Below are positions 63,478 to 64,000 of a DNA stretch of 64,000 nt, piece by piece; the first letter of the stretch is position 1, and every line of letters starts with the position of its first letter. Under the pieces are notes generated by a model. That model searched no databases. It worked only from the letters and a program-made list of their open reading frames with translations, and was not told the DNA's origin. Both the position numbers and the translations under genes were made by a program. Source of the stretch: Mesorhizobium wenxiniae (GTDB lineage: Bacteria > Pseudomonadota > Alphaproteobacteria > Rhizobiales > Rhizobiaceae); assembly GCF_002284535.1 (NCBI RefSeq), contig NZ_NPKH01000033.1, forward strand, positions 69,800 to 133,799, read 5' to 3'.

Positions 63478-64000
63478 ATGCCGACGCTTTATGCGCTCAA
63501 ACCGGCCTTCCAGGCGAAGCTGCGGCCGCTCGCCGACCGGCTGGCCGGGGCCGGCGTCACCGCCAACCAGATCACGCTACTGGCTGCCGCCCTGTCGGTC
63601 GCCACCGGCATTCTGGTCGCGGCCCTTGCCGGCCATCGCGCGATCTTCATCCTGATGCCGGCGGTGCTGTTTGCGCGCATGGCGCTCAACGCCATCGACG
63701 GCATGCTCGCGCGGGAACATGGTCAGGCCTCGAAGCCTGGCATGTACCTCAACGAACTCTGCGACGTCGTCTCAGACCTCGCGCTGATCCTGGCCTTTGC
63801 CGCTCTCTTCCCCGCCTGGGGCGTCGTCGCCTTTGCCATCACGGCAGTGCTTGTGGAATTCGCCGGTGTGCTCGGCATCGCGGCGGGCACGGGGCGCAAT
63901 TATGCCGGGCCGTTCGGCAAGAGCGATCGGGCGCTGGCGCTCGGCATCGTCGCCTTCCTCATCGCCTGCGGCCTATGGGTGGAAGCGATCACGCCGTTTG
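63478..64000 (+). CDS. CDP-alcohol phosphatidyltransferase, YnbA-like (partial, cut by window end)
   Basis: At least 174 residues of a membrane enzyme, running off the end. The start MPTLYALKPAFQAKLRPLAD and motif NAIDGMLAREHGQ, then MYLNELCDVVSDLAL, agree with the YnbA family of CDP-alcohol phosphatidyltransferases. Two of the acidic positions of the classical motif are Asn here, as I recall in YnbA itself. It should transfer a phosphatidyl group in the inner membrane; the alcohol is unknown. GGGGGG lies 7 nt before the ATG. Confidence 0.88.
   Translation, partial: MPTLYALKPAFQAKLRPLADRLAGAGVTANQITLLAAALSVATGILVAALAGHRAIFILMPAVLFARMALNAIDGMLAREHGQASKPGMYLNELCDVVSDLALILAFAALFPAWGVVAFAITAVLVEFAGVLGIAAGTGRNYAGPFGKSDRALALGIVAFLIACGLWVEAITPF

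Overview
The window reads as a chromosomal segment of an alphaproteobacterium of the order Hyphomicrobiales, most likely Mesorhizobium or a close relative. The evidence is high GC with strong G/C third-position bias, and families concentrated in this group: BA14K, Usg, two DUF982 proteins, a SyrA/ExoX-like exopolysaccharide repressor and DUF2934. Regulatory sites fit as well: a CtrA-type TTAA-N7-TTAAC site in front of minCDE, a CIRCE element in front of groESL, a ROSE-like RNA thermometer in front of an hsp20, and many RIME-like intergenic palindromes. I see no rRNA, tRNA, CRISPR array, phage genes or complete insertion sequence. The taxonomic call is inference from gene content.

Layout. 0-8 kb: a PAS-GGDEF-EAL protein, a sulfotransferase, a SyrA-like peptide, a YghU-type glutathione transferase, a trypsin-fold/PDZ protein that has lost its catalytic triad, and a YdeI-type protein. 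8-13 kb: a decayed formate dehydrogenase start, minCDE, an orphan gene bracketed by direct repeats, a YedK/SRAP protein, and small genes around a divergent operator. 13-21 kb: an unusual substrate-binding-protein/adenylate-cyclase fusion, a small BA14K operon, a lysine-2,3-aminomutase-like radical SAM enzyme and an MscS channel. 21-30 kb: a methyltransferase, an ABC-F ATPase with a decayed copy of its 3' end downstream, an amidase, a membrane-anchored WD40 protein, a GFA protein, exonuclease III and a hydrolase. 30-36 kb: the bacterial NHEJ pair ligD-ku, followed by a TPR gene and an unknown gene on the same strand.

36-43 kb: an acyltransferase, an aldo/keto reductase and a CUT2-type sugar ABC importer (substrate-binding protein, ATPase, permease). 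43-49 kb is a stress block: groESL, two DUF982 genes, Usg and two hsp20 genes. 50-56 kb is a second, compact sugar operon on the minus strand, read in the order isomerase, binding protein, ATPase, permease, RpiR-type regulator, ribokinase; the last junctions overlap by 4 nt. It encodes import, isomerisation, phosphorylation and control of one unidentified sugar.

56-64 kb: a GSU2403-family nucleotidyltransferase behind two 30-bp palindromes, a SARP-type regulator fused to an alpha/beta hydrolase with a second hydrolase downstream, an adenylate cyclase with TPRs, and the start of a YnbA-like CDP-alcohol phosphatidyltransferase cut by the window end.

The least conventional items are the binding-protein/cyclase fusion with a lost reading frame in its signal peptide, the SARP-hydrolase fusion, the nucleotidyltransferase with its palindromes, and the catalytically dead trypsin-fold protein.
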